Assembly: GCA_046726375.1 (NCBI GenBank)
Contig: JBKPAJ010000087.1
Location: 5,669 to 69,668, forward strand
Origin: DASPWV01 sp046726375
GTDB lineage: Bacteria > Acidobacteriota > Vicinamibacteria > Vicinamibacterales > UBA2999
DNA length: 64,000 nt
Direction of reading: 5' to 3'
Both the position numbers and the translations under genes were made by a program. Positions 52,146 through 61,344 of this stretch are shown in pieces (positions within the stretch are counted from its first letter, which is position 1; each line of letters begins with the position of its first letter). The notes under the pieces are model-generated. The model ran no database searches, was not told the DNA's origin, and worked only from the letters and a program-made list of their open reading frames with translations.

Positions 52146-52761
52146 GTTGACGGTCCTCGCCGACGTCTCGCTCACGCTGGCTGCGGGCGAGGCCGCGGCG
52201 ATCACCGGCCCTTCGGGATCGGGAAAGAGCACGCTGCTCTACGCGCTCGGCGCGCTCGAGCCGCCAACAACCGGCCGGGTGTGCCTCGATGGGCAGAATC
52301 CGTACGAGCTGAATCCCAACGCCCTCGCCAGATTTCGCAACCGTCAGGTCGGCTTCGTCTTTCAGGATCACTCGTTGCTTCCGCAGTGCTCGGTGCTCGA
52401 CAACGTGCTCGTGCCGACGCTGGTCGGAGACCGGGACGCACAGGCGATCGACCGTGCCCGCACCCTGCTGGAGCATGTCGGCCTCGCGAGCCGTCTCGAT
52501 CATCGGCCCGGCGCCCTGTCGGGAGGAGAGAAACAACGCGTCGCGATTGCACGCGCGTTGATCCGGCAGCCGCGCCTGCTGCTCTGCGACGAACCAACCG
52601 GAAACCTCGATGCCGATACCGCGTCGCGAGTCGCCGACCTCCTGATCGATCTCCACCAACGGCAAAACGCGATCCTGATCGTGGTCACCCATAGTGATGC
52701 GCTGGCGTCGCGATTCAAGACGCGCTGGCGGATCGATCACGGCAGACTCCATCGTCTCTGA
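52096..52761 (+). CDS. ABC transporter ATPase, LolD/MacB type
   Basis: The 221-residue ATPase has Walker A G-P-S-G-S-G-K-S-T (38-46), Q-loop V-F-Q-D-H, signature L-S-G-G-E-K-Q-R-V-A, Walker B L-L-L-C-D-E-P-T-G-N-L-D and the H-loop V-T-H-S. The P-T-G-N-L-D sequence and the length are those of LolD/MacB/FtsE-like ATPases that pair with FtsX-fold permeases. The permease gene follows after six bases. The GTG start lies inside the glycosyltransferase gene. It powers the mechanotransmission module predicted for the next protein. Confidence 0.94.
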   Translation: MLEAHHLTKSYPSPAGELTVLADVSLTLAAGEAAAITGPSGSGKSTLLYALGALEPPTTGRVCLDGQNPYELNPNALARFRNRQVGFVFQDHSLLPQCSVLDNVLVPTLVGDRDAQAIDRARTLLEHVGLASRLDHRPGALSGGEKQRVAIARALIRQPRLLLCDEPTGNLDADTASRVADLLIDLHQRQNAILIVVTHSDALASRFKTRWRIDHGRLHRL

Positions 52762-52767
52762 GCAGGC

Positions 52768-55700
52768 ATGCGACGTCTGATCTTTTCCGGTCTCGGTTAC
52801 TACCGCGGCGTTCACGCGTTGGTCGTCGCCGGGGTCGCCGTCGCGGTTGCCGTCCTGGCCGGGGCGTTGACGGTCGGCGCGTCGGTTCGCGAGAGCCTGC
52901 GCGAGCTGGCGCTTGCGCGACTGGGAAACACGCAGTTTGTCGTGTCCAGTCCGGCGTTCTTTACCGCGTCGCTCGCGGATCGGGTTGGCGAGAGCGTGCC
53001 GCTGGTCGCGACCACTGCGGCCGTGGTTCACGCTGATACCGGACGAACGGCCGCGCGTGTCCAGGTGTTCGGCATCGACGAGCGATTTCTACGTTTTCAC
53101 TCTTTGCCGGGCGAGGCGCCGCACGGACGCGAGGCGTGGATCAGCGAGGCGCTTGCGACGGAACTCACCGCGCGCGGCGGCGACGAACTGGTGCTGCGGG
53201 TCGCAAAGCCGTCGGACATCCCACTCGGAACGATTCAGGGTCGCCGTGAAGACGCCGGCGATCGCATCCGGGTGACCGTCGCACGCGTTGCGAGTCGCAC
53301 AGCGCTGGGCGAATTTTCACTCGCGCCCGCGCAAGGACCTGCCCTCACGATGTTTGTGCCGCTCGAACGTATGCAGCGCGATCTCGAAGCGAACGGCCGC
53401 GTGAACGCATTGGTCATCGGTGGTGTCTCACGCGACGAGCATGGGATCGAGCAACGGCTTCATTCGGCGGCGCAGCTCGAGGATTACGGTCTCAGGATCC
53501 GCCCGTCTGCGGCGGCGAACGTCATTGTTGTAGAGAGTCGCGCCGGTGTGATGAGCGCGCCGCTTGCGGATGCCGTCTCGAGCACAGCGACGACGCTCGG
53601 AACCAGCGCCGACGCTGTTCTGGTGCATCTTGCCAACGTCATCAGAGTGCGCGAGCGTGAAATCCCGTACTCGCTTGTGGCCGGAACGTCTCGCACCTCA
53701 GGAGTGGCGCTCAACGACTGGGCTGCCAGCGATCTGAGAGCGAAACCGGGCGACCTGGTCGAGCTCGATTACTACGTGTGGTCGGATGACCGCGGTCTCG
53801 AAACACGCCACGGCGAGTTCACGGTGGACCAGGTGCTAGCGATGAGCGGCGACGGAGGGGATCCGACATACATGCCGGATTACCCAGGCCTGAGCGATGC
53901 GGACGATGTGTCGGCGTGGGATCCACCGTTTCCCGTGGATTTGAAACGCGTTCGTCCGGTGGATGAAGCGTACTGGGACCAGTGGCGAGGCGCGCCCAAG
54001 GTCTTGATGCCGCTGGAGACGGCGCAACGATTGTGGGCAACGCCGCATGGTGGCGTGTCGTCGGTGAGATTTACCGTGCCGCAGAGCGCAACCATGTCGT
54101 CGTTCACCGAGCGTGTCGCGGCGGCCGTGCAGGAGCGTCTCACTCCGGCCGCCGCGGGACTGCAGGTGCGCAACGCGCGGCGGGAGGCGCTGGCGGCCGC
54201 GGAGGGCACCACCGACTTCGGCGAATATTTTTTCTATTTCAGTTTCTTTCTCGTCGTTTCGGGCTTACTCCTTGCGGCGATGTTCTTCGCACTGGGCGTC
54301 GAGCAGCGGTCGCGGGAGATCGGCATTCTTCGCGCGATTGGCTTCGGTCGTGGCGACGTCGCGCGAGTCTTCGTTTTGGAAGCTGCAGTCCTGGCGCTCA
54401 CCGGCGCATTCGTCGGAGTTCTTGGTGCGATCGCCTACGCGGCGATCATCATGCACGGCCTGCGCACGTGGTGGGTCGGCGCTGTCGGCACCACGCTCCT
54501 GACACTGCATCTCGATGGGCCGCTTCTCGCCGGCGGCGCCGCGGCGGCGTTACTCGCTGCCACGGGCGCGTTGGCCTTGTCGCTGCGCGCCGCGCTCACG
54601 CGCACGCCGCGCGAGCTGTTGAGCGGGCCATCGCATGCGACAGCCGAACACGACGGTCGAGGACGAGTCAGCTTGCTGCTGGCCGTCACTGGCGTCGTAC
54701 TCGCGGGCGCGCTCGTGGCGCTCGCGGCGGCAGGGATCATCGGTCTCGTCGCCGCGTTTTTCGGCGCCGGCGGTACGATGATGGTTGCGGGGCTTGCCAC
54801 CTTCAACTGGTGGCTGCGGCGACCGCATCAGATGCGTGGCTCAGCGGCGCTCGCCCGCTTCGGCGCCGACTATGCGCGGTGGCGCCCCACTCGCAGTGTG
54901 CTGTCGGCATCGCTCATCACGTTCGCGTGCTTCGTTATCGTGTCGGTCGGGGCGTTTCGACGGGATCCCTCGGGCCTGTCGCTCGATCGCGCGCTCGGCA
55001 CAGGCGGATTTGCGTTGATCGCCGAATCGGTTGTGCCGCTGATGCACAACCCCAACACCGAAGCTGGCCGTGAGGAATTGGGGCTGCCTGAGGAGCCGGT
55101 GTGGGACGAGATCCGCATCACGCGATTTCGCCTCAAACCCGGCGACGAGGCGAGCTGCCTTTCGCTGTATCAGCCGCAGAATCCGCGCCTCATCGCGCCC
55201 GAGCCGGCGTTCATCGACGCAGGCCGCTTTACGTTCGCGGATTCGCTCGCGGCCACAGCTGAGGAACGTGCCAATCCGTGGCTGCTGCTAAAAAGGCGAT
55301 TCGATGACGGCGCGATCGCCGCAATCGCGGATCAGACGTCATTGACCTACGTATTTCATCTCGCCGTTGGCGACGACTATGTCTTTGTGCCGGACGGCGG
55401 ACAGCCGACGCGCCTGCGCATCGTTGGCGCGCTCGCCGACAGCGTGCTTCAATCGGAGCTGATCATCGGTGAAGACGCGTTCGTCACGCTGTTTCCGCGC
55501 CGCGAAGGCTACGGCTTGTGGATGATCGAAACGCCTGCAGCCGACGCCTCCGCGCTTGCCGCGACGATCGAGCAACGGCTGGGCGATTTCGGTGTGGACG
55601 TCATCGACGCACGCGCGCGCCTCGCCGCCTATCACCGCGTCGAGAACACGTATCTCTCCACCTTCCAGGCGCTCGGCGCGCTCGGCTTGCTCGTCGGCAC

Positions 55701-56028
55701 GCTCGGACTCGCGGCCGTCCTGGCGCGCAACGTGCTCGAGCGGCGAAGGGAGCTCGGGCTGCTCCGCGCGATCGGCTTCACACCTGCCAACATGCGCACG
55801 CTCGTGCTCTCTGAAAGCATGCTGCTCGTCGGCTCGGGTCTGGTGCTCGGCTCGGCGACAGCAGCCATCGCGGTGTTGCCGGCGCTGCTCGACCGGCGCG
55901 GCGCCGTGCCGCTCGGTGGACTTGCGACGCTGCTGGCGGCGGTCACGGCGACAGCGGTCGTATCGTCGATCGCCGCCGCGCGGATTGCGACGGCGGTGTC
56001 GGTGGCAACGGCGGTGAAGGGGGAGTGA
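52768..56028 (+). CDS. Duplicated FtsX-fold ABC permease
   Basis: The 1086-residue protein starts with a TM helix (V-V-A-G-V-A-V-A-V-A-V-L-A-G-A-L). A large periplasmic region of about 430 residues follows, then a first FtsX core with Y-F-F-Y-F-S-F-F-L-V-V-S-G and G-I-L-R-A-I-G-F-G-R-G-D-V-A. Central helices, a second periplasmic domain and a second FtsX core (L-G-L-L-R-A-I-G-F-T-P-A-N-M-R) follow. The two cores share the R-A-I-G-F motif, so the gene is an internal duplication. With the adjacent ATPase it forms a MacB/LolCDE-like complete transporter, likely moving lipids, glycolipids or lipoproteins across the envelope. Confidence 0.92.
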   Translation: MRRLIFSGLGYYRGVHALVVAGVAVAVAVLAGALTVGASVRESLRELALARLGNTQFVVSSPAFFTASLADRVGESVPLVATTAAVVHADTGRTAARVQVFGIDERFLRFHSLPGEAPHGREAWISEALATELTARGGDELVLRVAKPSDIPLGTIQGRREDAGDRIRVTVARVASRTALGEFSLAPAQGPALTMFVPLERMQRDLEANGRVNALVIGGVSRDEHGIEQRLHSAAQLEDYGLRIRPSAAANVIVVESRAGVMSAPLADAVSSTATTLGTSADAVLVHLANVIRVREREIPYSLVAGTSRTSGVALNDWAASDLRAKPGDLVELDYYVWSDDRGLETRHGEFTVDQVLAMSGDGGDPTYMPDYPGLSDADDVSAWDPPFPVDLKRVRPVDEAYWDQWRGAPKVLMPLETAQRLWATPHGGVSSVRFTVPQSATMSSFTERVAAAVQERLTPAAAGLQVRNARREALAAAEGTTDFGEYFFYFSFFLVVSGLLLAAMFFALGVEQRSREIGILRAIGFGRGDVARVFVLEAAVLALTGAFVGVLGAIAYAAIIMHGLRTWWVGAVGTTLLTLHLDGPLLAGGAAAALLAATGALALSLRAALTRTPRELLSGPSHATAEHDGRGRVSLLLAVTGVVLAGALVALAAAGIIGLVAAFFGAGGTMMVAGLATFNWWLRRPHQMRGSAALARFGADYARWRPTRSVLSASLITFACFVIVSVGAFRRDPSGLSLDRALGTGGFALIAESVVPLMHNPNTEAGREELGLPEEPVWDEIRITRFRLKPGDEASCLSLYQPQNPRLIAPEPAFIDAGRFTFADSLAATAEERANPWLLLKRRFDDGAIAAIADQTSLTYVFHLAVGDDYVFVPDGGQPTRLRIVGALADSVLQSELIIGEDAFVTLFPRREGYGLWMIETPAADASALAATIEQRLGDFGVDVIDARARLAAYHRVENTYLSTFQALGALGLLVGTLGLAAVLARNVLERRRELGLLRAIGFTPANMRTLVLSESMLLVGSGLVLGSATAAIAVLPALLDRRGAVPLGGLATLLAAVTATAVVSSIAAARIATAVSVATAVKGE

Positions 56029-56035
56029 AGATCGT

Positions 56036-56085
56036 CCGTGACGGTCGACGGTCGATAGTCGACGGTCAATGGTCGACGGCGACGC
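56036..56085. repeat. GACGGTC / GGTCGACGG words
   Basis: Short repeats of GTCGACGGTC(A/G)A follow the permease stop. They belong to the same word family as 6134-6183 and 56966-57018. Confidence 0.7.
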
Positions 56086-56127
56086 GGCGGGTAGTGGGAA
56101 GTGACTTCCCGAGTTGCCGGGTGGTCT

Positions 56128-56475
56128 CTACCCGTTGGCAGAGCGCCTCGAGACTGCGTACGACCTCCGTATACCGGCCTTCCAAAGTCTGACCTCCGCG
56201 TCCGGAAGGTATCCGAGTCGGCCCGCTACATTGACCAAATCCCTTGCTTCACTTGCAGAAGCACACGCAATTCGTAAAAAGCGCCCGTAGTCTGCGTTCG
56301 ATGCGCGCGCCGATCCTTCGACAATGTTGCGGGGAACGGATAGACTGGCGCGCCGAGGCTGGCTTTGTAATCCGTAACGTTCTTCCATCGGAAAACGGCG
56401 TGTAACGCGGTACACATCCAGCACCAATGTGTCGGCGAGATCGAAGACGCGCAACTTTTTGCAGTCTCGGCTCAT
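56128..56475 (-). CDS. Four-helix-bundle protein (23S rRNA-intervening-sequence type)
   Basis: The 115-residue product has the pattern L-R-V-F-D-L-A-D-x-L-V-L-D-V-Y-R near the start, then Y-G-L-Q-S-Q-x-R-R-A-S-L-S-V-P-x-N-I-V-E-G-S-A-R and the helix Y-x-R-F-L-R-I-A-x-A-S-A-S-E-A-R. These are hallmarks of the small four-helix-bundle family first seen in 23S rRNA intervening sequences. Function is unknown. The ATG at 56475 matches the family start; a longer frame upstream would overlap the divergent gene. Free-standing members such as this are common in environmental bacteria. Confidence 0.85.
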   Translation of the reverse strand: MSRDCKKLRVFDLADTLVLDVYRVTRRFPMEERYGLQSQPRRASLSVPRNIVEGSARASNADYGRFLRIACASASEARDLVNVAGRLGYLPDAEVRLWKAGIRRSYAVSRRSANG

Positions 56476-56519
56476 GGCGTGCCGCTGTGCAACGGCGATG
56501 CCGGATGGAGGAGGTCTCA

Positions 56520-56966
56520 ATGTCGTGGGTCGTATTTGTGGCGGGAGCGGTTCTGTCGTGGGGAATCTATGGCGCGGCACTTCACAAGGGACAGGTTGCG
56601 CTAGGTAATCCGCTGCGATCATTTTTGTGTGTTGGTGTCGCCTATTTCCTCATCGGCGTGATCGTGCCGACGGTGTCTCTGGTTTCGCAAGGTGAACTCC
56701 GCAACTTCAATGCCTTTGGGACGATCACAGCCACCGCGGCGGGTGCGCTCGGCGCTCTTGGCGCGGCTTGCATCATCTACTCTTTCCGCGCCGGTGGGAC
56801 TCCGCTGTACGTCATGCCCCTCGTGTTCGGTGGCGCACCGCTCGTGAACGTGCTGACATCTCTTTTGCTGGAGCCGCCAAAGACTCCGGCCAATCCGATG
56901 CTCTATCTGGGATTTATCGTAGCGGCGTTAGGCGCCGGGATGGTCTTGTATTTCCGCCCGTCGTGA
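56520..56966 (+). CDS. Small multi-pass membrane protein
   Basis: The 148-residue product has about five hydrophobic segments (S-W-V-V-F-V-A-G-A-V-L-S-W-G, F-L-I-G-V-I-V-P-T-V-S-L-V, A-G-A-L-G-A-L-G-A-A-C-I-I-Y-S-F, V-M-P-L-V-F-G-G-A-P-L-V-N-V-L, L-G-F-I-V-A-A-L-G-A-G-M-V-L-Y-F). The pattern recalls half of a drug/metabolite-transporter (EamA-like) protein. A GGAGGAGGT ribosome-binding site lies seven bases before the ATG. The final P-S is immediately followed by a repeat cluster. Substrate and partners unknown. Confidence 0.6.
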   Translation: MSWVVFVAGAVLSWGIYGAALHKGQVALGNPLRSFLCVGVAYFLIGVIVPTVSLVSQGELRNFNAFGTITATAAGALGALGAACIIYSFRAGGTPLYVMPLVFGGAPLVNVLTSLLLEPPKTPANPMLYLGFIVAALGAGMVLYFRPS

Positions 56967-57018
56967 CCGTTAACCGGCGACCGTTGACCGTTGACCGGCG
57001 ATCGGCGACCGTTGACCG
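56966..57018. repeat. Tandem GACCGTTGACCG words
   Basis: About seven variants of (G)ACCGTTGACC / ACCGGCGACC fill the gap between convergent genes. They match the word families at 6.1 kb and 56.0 kb. Confidence 0.8.
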
Positions 57019-57019
57019 C

Positions 57020-57979
57020 TCAGTGACACTGCCCAATGCCGCGGTCGGCAATCGAGCCTGATTGCGCGTTCACGAACTCCCATTCATACGCCATCGGCTG
57101 CAGCGTCAGCCTGAGCACGCCGTAGCTTTCGACGATCTGTTCAGAGTTCGGCAACCGCGTGGCGGGACGATAGAGCATCGCGCCGCCAGTGCCGGCGATG
57201 AATTGCCGGATGCCGCGTTCGCGATCCGGTTCGTAGGCGGCGTTCTGCGGGCCGAAGCGTTCGTAAAAATGATCGTGACCGCTGATCACGACTTCGGCGT
57301 TGCTGTCGTACAACAACTGCCACATGTCGCGCATGAACGCGTTGGGGCCGTTCGGTCCCGACGAGACATACGGGTGATGCCACACCGCAAGCGAGCAGCG
57401 CGTCGGATTCGCGCGCAGCTCTTCGCGCGCCCACGCATACTGCGGTGACGCCGCGTCAGCCGGCGTTGACGAGTTCAACATCAACACCAGCCACGTCGCG
57501 GCCCTGAACGAGTAGTAGCCGCGTCGCGCGGGGCCAGCGGCGTCGCCGAAATACGCGAAATAACCCTGTCCAAGCTGACCGCCGTCCCATTCGTGATTGC
57601 CGGGGACCGGACGGAAACGCGATCGGAAGCGGCCGTAATCCGGATCGAAGCACTTGGTGTAGTCGTCGAGCCGCCCGTGCATGTACGCAAGATCGCCCGC
57701 GAGCAGAATCAATCCGCTGATCGAATCGAGCAGGCGCGATGTCAACGGCAGACCTGGCGAGCCGCACCAGCCAACGTCGCCAACCGCAGTAACGACAGCT
57801 GAACCAGTTCCGATCGGAATAACGGGGACAGTCGAAACGGGTGGGGCGCCAGGCGGCGATTGCTGCTGAGAAACTGGGGTGGGCGATGTGACAGACGACG
57901 ACTTATCACCGCCGCAGGCCGCCGCGCAGACAGCAGTGAATAGAGTGATAGCGACGCGTAACGTCGGCCATCCAACCAT
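57020..57979 (-). CDS. Calcineurin-like metallophosphoesterase lipoprotein
   Basis: The 319-residue protein has a lipoprotein signal with lipobox Ala-Ala-Ala-Cys (about residue 22) and a Ser/Pro-rich linker. The metallophosphoesterase blocks follow in order: G-D-V-G, G-D-L-A-Y-M-H-G, G-N-H-E-W, H-H-P-Y-V and G-H-D-H-F-Y-E-R. These supply the binuclear metal site. The family includes purple-acid-phosphatase-like and nucleotide phosphodiesterase members; the lipid anchor places it in the periplasm or on the outer membrane. The ATG at 57979 starts a good signal peptide; a TTG at 57985 is also possible. Confidence 0.9.
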   Translation of the reverse strand: MVGWPTLRVAITLFTAVCAAACGGDKSSSVTSPTPVSQQQSPPGAPPVSTVPVIPIGTGSAVVTAVGDVGWCGSPGLPLTSRLLDSISGLILLAGDLAYMHGRLDDYTKCFDPDYGRFRSRFRPVPGNHEWDGGQLGQGYFAYFGDAAGPARRGYYSFRAATWLVLMLNSSTPADAASPQYAWAREELRANPTRCSLAVWHHPYVSSGPNGPNAFMRDMWQLLYDSNAEVVISGHDHFYERFGPQNAAYEPDRERGIRQFIAGTGGAMLYRPATRLPNSEQIVESYGVLRLTLQPMAYEWEFVNAQSGSIADRGIGQCH

Positions 57980-58162
57980 CCTCAAAAAGTCGATTTTAAC
58001 AGGTTGTAACGAACTTTAAACGTCAAATTGTGAAGATCAGGGAATCGAAATGCGGTCAATTACCCAATCGGGACGATACCGATCGTCACTGTCCTGTCAA
58101 GTACTAGGTTGATCGCCCGACCGGGGCAATCCAAGGATCGGGGCGACTGCCGTCGAGGGGCG

Positions 58163-61100
58163 TCAGAACCTAACCCGCACGCCTACTTGCATTTGGCGCG
58201 CGGAAGTGACCGTGTTGCGGACTCGTCCGAGGCTGGCTAACGGCTGCTCGTTGTCGGTCGCGCCGGCAAACGCGATCAACTGAGGGGGGCCGAAGTTGGC
58301 GCGGTTGAATAGGTTGAAGACTTCCAGGCGTACTTCCACCTGACCGGCGCCTCCCAGTCGCGACCATGCCGTGTTTTTGGCGAACGAGAGATCGACGGTT
58401 CGCAGATCCGGTCCGATGAAGTCGCCGCGGCCGGTGTTGCCGAACGTTCCGGCCGGTTGCAGGACGAAGGCTGTGGGATTGAACCACGCGTTGGGATCGC
58501 CGGTCACGGCATTGTCAGAACCGTAGCCGGGGGCATAACTCGGACGGTCGCGACCGATACCGGGCCCGAGCGACGGCTGCCACTGCGATCGCGATCGGTT
58601 GTTTTGGACGAACACGGTCAGCGGGCTTCCGCTTCTAACGTTGGCGATCGCGGCCACTCGCCATCCGCCGAGCAGCACACCAGCGGCGCCGGACAATCCG
58701 CTTCTCCACGGCAGGTCGTAGCTGACGTTCATCACCCAGTTGTGCGCGGCGTGAAAATCCGAAAGACCTTTGTTGTAGTCGGGTATGAATTCCGGGAACG
58801 CCGAGGTCGTGCCGTTGGTCGCGTCGGAGAAGAAGGTCGACGCCTGCGTCGTGTCTTCGGACTTCGACCACGTGTAGGACGACTGAAACATCAATCCATC
58901 GGCCCATCGGCGCCGCGCCTCCAGCACCAGCGCGTTGTACCAGGAATCACCATCAGCGCTCTTGAGTTCAATCGTCGTCCACGCGGTGTTTTGACGCGGC
59001 GCGCCAGCAGGAAAAAGCGGAAGACCATCCGCGCCGTTGATCGGCAACGCCGTGTTCACATCGTTGCTGCGGAGAAGATGCGCGCCGCGTGATCCCGCGT
59101 AGCCAATCGTGATCGCCAACTCGCGCCAGAGTTCGCGCTGCACGTTGACATTCCACACCTGCACGCGTGGTGTGACGACGTCCCATTGAATCGGGCGAAT
59201 CGACAAGCCGGATGTGCGTTCGAACGGGGCGGTTGGGAACGTGGGATTCGCAAAGACCACGCGCGGCGTTGCCGGCGGATTGGTGACGGTGACGATCAGG
59301 TTCTGCGAGCTATTGGTGTTGAAGTAGATGCCGTATCCTCCCCGAAGTGAGGTGCGGCCGTCGCCCGTCAGATCCCAGGCGGCGCTGACTCGCGGTGAAA
59401 AGTTGTTGGAGTCCGGACCTTCATACAGCTGCCCGACCGTCGCCGTGCGATCTGTGAGATTCGGCAACGCTGAATCGCGGCCGCCGGTGTCGCGCGGCAT
59501 CGTCATTACTTCGTAGCGCAAGCCGCCACTGATGGTGAAACGCGGCGTCAGCTGGAGTTCATCCTGCACATAGCCGCCGAGCAGCCAGAAGCGCCAGTGG
59601 CGATCGAATTCGGCGTCCGGGGTCAGGCCGATGAAACTGGTCGCACGGTTTTCGAGGAACGCACGCACATTGGCAAAGGTGTAGGTGCCAAGACTGAAGG
59701 TCGGGTTGACCATGTCCTGCACGTAGCGCTCGGCGATCGCGCCGAACTTCAGCAGGCTGCGGCCCGCGAAGATTGACGTGTCGTGATGCAACCCGAACAC
59801 TTGCTGGAGAAATCGCACGTCAACGGAGCTTTGCGTGCCGAATCGATTGAGCCCGCCGATGTCGATGTTGCCGACAAACGCTCGACCGGGAACAAATGGC
59901 GCCAGCGGCGTCGCCGTGTTCGCCTCGACGTCCTGCCCCACGCGCGTGCGGCTGTAGGCGAACCGATACGTGCTCAGCATCGCGCCGGACCACACCTGCC
60001 GGTATTCACTCGTCAGGAACTGGTTGAGCGACAGAAACGAACGTGGAAATTGGGGGAAGTCCGTGGGCAACCGCTGGTCGGCATCATCCACGGTGTAGCG
60101 CGCGAAGAGCTGATCGCCATTGCCAGTGTTGTAGTCGACGCGCGCCTGGCCGAAGTTCTCCGCGATGGTTTGATTGAACTGAAAGCTGTAAAGCGCGGTA
60201 CCGTCACCAAGATTGCGCCCGTTCGGCAGCGGGTACTCGGCGAGGTAGGGAGCGACACCCGCATTCACGCCAACATTGAGAAGCGCTCCTGGTTGCGATG
60301 GATCGGGAATGATTCCGCGATGCGCGTTTTCGTCGGGCACGGTGGACGTGATCGTTTTACCGAGATCCTCATGTAATGCCTCGTAGCCGATGAAATAGAA
60401 GAGGCGATCCCGTCGAACCGGCCCTCCGATCGCTCCACCGAACTGATTGCGTGTAAAGGGCGGCTTGCCCGCGACGTCAAAATAGTTGCGCGCGTCGAGC
60501 GCATCGTTGCGGTGAAATTCGTAGCCGCTTCCGTGCACATCGTTCGAGCCGGATTTCGTGGCGATGTTGATTTGGCCGCCGCTCATGCGTCCGAACTCGG
60601 CGTTGTAGGCGTTGGTTTCAACGCGAAATTCCTGCACCGTTTCCATCCCCAGCGCCGTGCCCGCGGCGCTTCCGGCCGGTCCGTTGGTCATGTCGTTGAG
60701 AAGCGTGCCGTCGAGCAGATACACGTTCGATCGCGGATCCTGTCCGTTGACGCTCACTCCGAGACCGTGCGCGACCACGGAGCCGCCATCGCGGTGCGGG
60801 AAGGCGACAACACCCGGCTGCAGCAGCGCCAGGTCCGTGTAGTTGCGGCCGTTGAGCGGAAGCGTTTCAACGGCGTGTGATTCCACGAGATAACTCAGCT
60901 CGCCCGTGCGCGTGTTTACCGCAGGAGCGTTATCGACGATCGTGACCGTCTCCGAGATCTCGCCGACCGTCATCGTGAGATCGACAACCGCCGGCTGCCC
61001 AATCGCCAGCGTGACGCCGCTGCGCAGAACGGGCTTGAAACCGGCAAGCTCCGCCCGGAGTTCATACGTTCCCGGCGGCAGCGTGGCAAAGGTGTACCGT

Positions 61101-61291
61101 CCTTGTTCGTCACTCGTGGTGGTGCGTTGCAGGCGTGTCTCGATCTGCCGAATCGACACCGTCGCACCGGGCACGATGGCATTAGATTGATCGAGGACGC
61201 GCCCGACGAGCGATGCCGTGGTTTGGGCTGTGACGGGTAACGGGACCAGTACGGCAAGCGTAATTAGGAGCAGAGCTCGACAAAGCGACAT
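58163..61291 (-). CDS. TonB-dependent receptor, third copy (Oar-like)
   Basis: The 1042-residue protein has a signal peptide (L-L-L-I-T-L-A-V-L, cleaved after Val-Thr-Ala-Gln) and a carboxypeptidase-regulatory domain (V-L-D-Q-S-N-A-I-V-P-G-A-T-V, then G-T-Y-E-L-R-A-E-L-A-G-F). The plug has the canonical motifs V-E-T-L-P-L-N-G-R-N-Y-T-D-L-A-L-L-Q-P-G-V and V-Y-L-L-D-G-T, with E-F-G-R-M-S-G-G-Q-I-N. A large barrel ends in V-R-V-R-F. It is closer to the standard Oar family than the two receptors at 6-12 kb. It is divergent from the MFS transporter gene with only 53 bases between starts, suggesting shared regulation. Confidence 0.93.
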   Translation of the reverse strand: MSLCRALLLITLAVLVPLPVTAQTTASLVGRVLDQSNAIVPGATVSIRQIETRLQRTTTSDEQGRYTFATLPPGTYELRAELAGFKPVLRSGVTLAIGQPAVVDLTMTVGEISETVTIVDNAPAVNTRTGELSYLVESHAVETLPLNGRNYTDLALLQPGVVAFPHRDGGSVVAHGLGVSVNGQDPRSNVYLLDGTLLNDMTNGPAGSAAGTALGMETVQEFRVETNAYNAEFGRMSGGQINIATKSGSNDVHGSGYEFHRNDALDARNYFDVAGKPPFTRNQFGGAIGGPVRRDRLFYFIGYEALHEDLGKTITSTVPDENAHRGIIPDPSQPGALLNVGVNAGVAPYLAEYPLPNGRNLGDGTALYSFQFNQTIAENFGQARVDYNTGNGDQLFARYTVDDADQRLPTDFPQFPRSFLSLNQFLTSEYRQVWSGAMLSTYRFAYSRTRVGQDVEANTATPLAPFVPGRAFVGNIDIGGLNRFGTQSSVDVRFLQQVFGLHHDTSIFAGRSLLKFGAIAERYVQDMVNPTFSLGTYTFANVRAFLENRATSFIGLTPDAEFDRHWRFWLLGGYVQDELQLTPRFTISGGLRYEVMTMPRDTGGRDSALPNLTDRTATVGQLYEGPDSNNFSPRVSAAWDLTGDGRTSLRGGYGIYFNTNSSQNLIVTVTNPPATPRVVFANPTFPTAPFERTSGLSIRPIQWDVVTPRVQVWNVNVQRELWRELAITIGYAGSRGAHLLRSNDVNTALPINGADGLPLFPAGAPRQNTAWTTIELKSADGDSWYNALVLEARRRWADGLMFQSSYTWSKSEDTTQASTFFSDATNGTTSAFPEFIPDYNKGLSDFHAAHNWVMNVSYDLPWRSGLSGAAGVLLGGWRVAAIANVRSGSPLTVFVQNNRSRSQWQPSLGPGIGRDRPSYAPGYGSDNAVTGDPNAWFNPTAFVLQPAGTFGNTGRGDFIGPDLRTVDLSFAKNTAWSRLGGAGQVEVRLEVFNLFNRANFGPPQLIAFAGATDNEQPLASLGRVRNTVTSARQMQVGVRVRF

Positions 61292-61344
61292 GACCGTTCT
61301 CGTATACTACGTGCGCCAACCGCCTTCCGTTTCCCAATAGCCGC

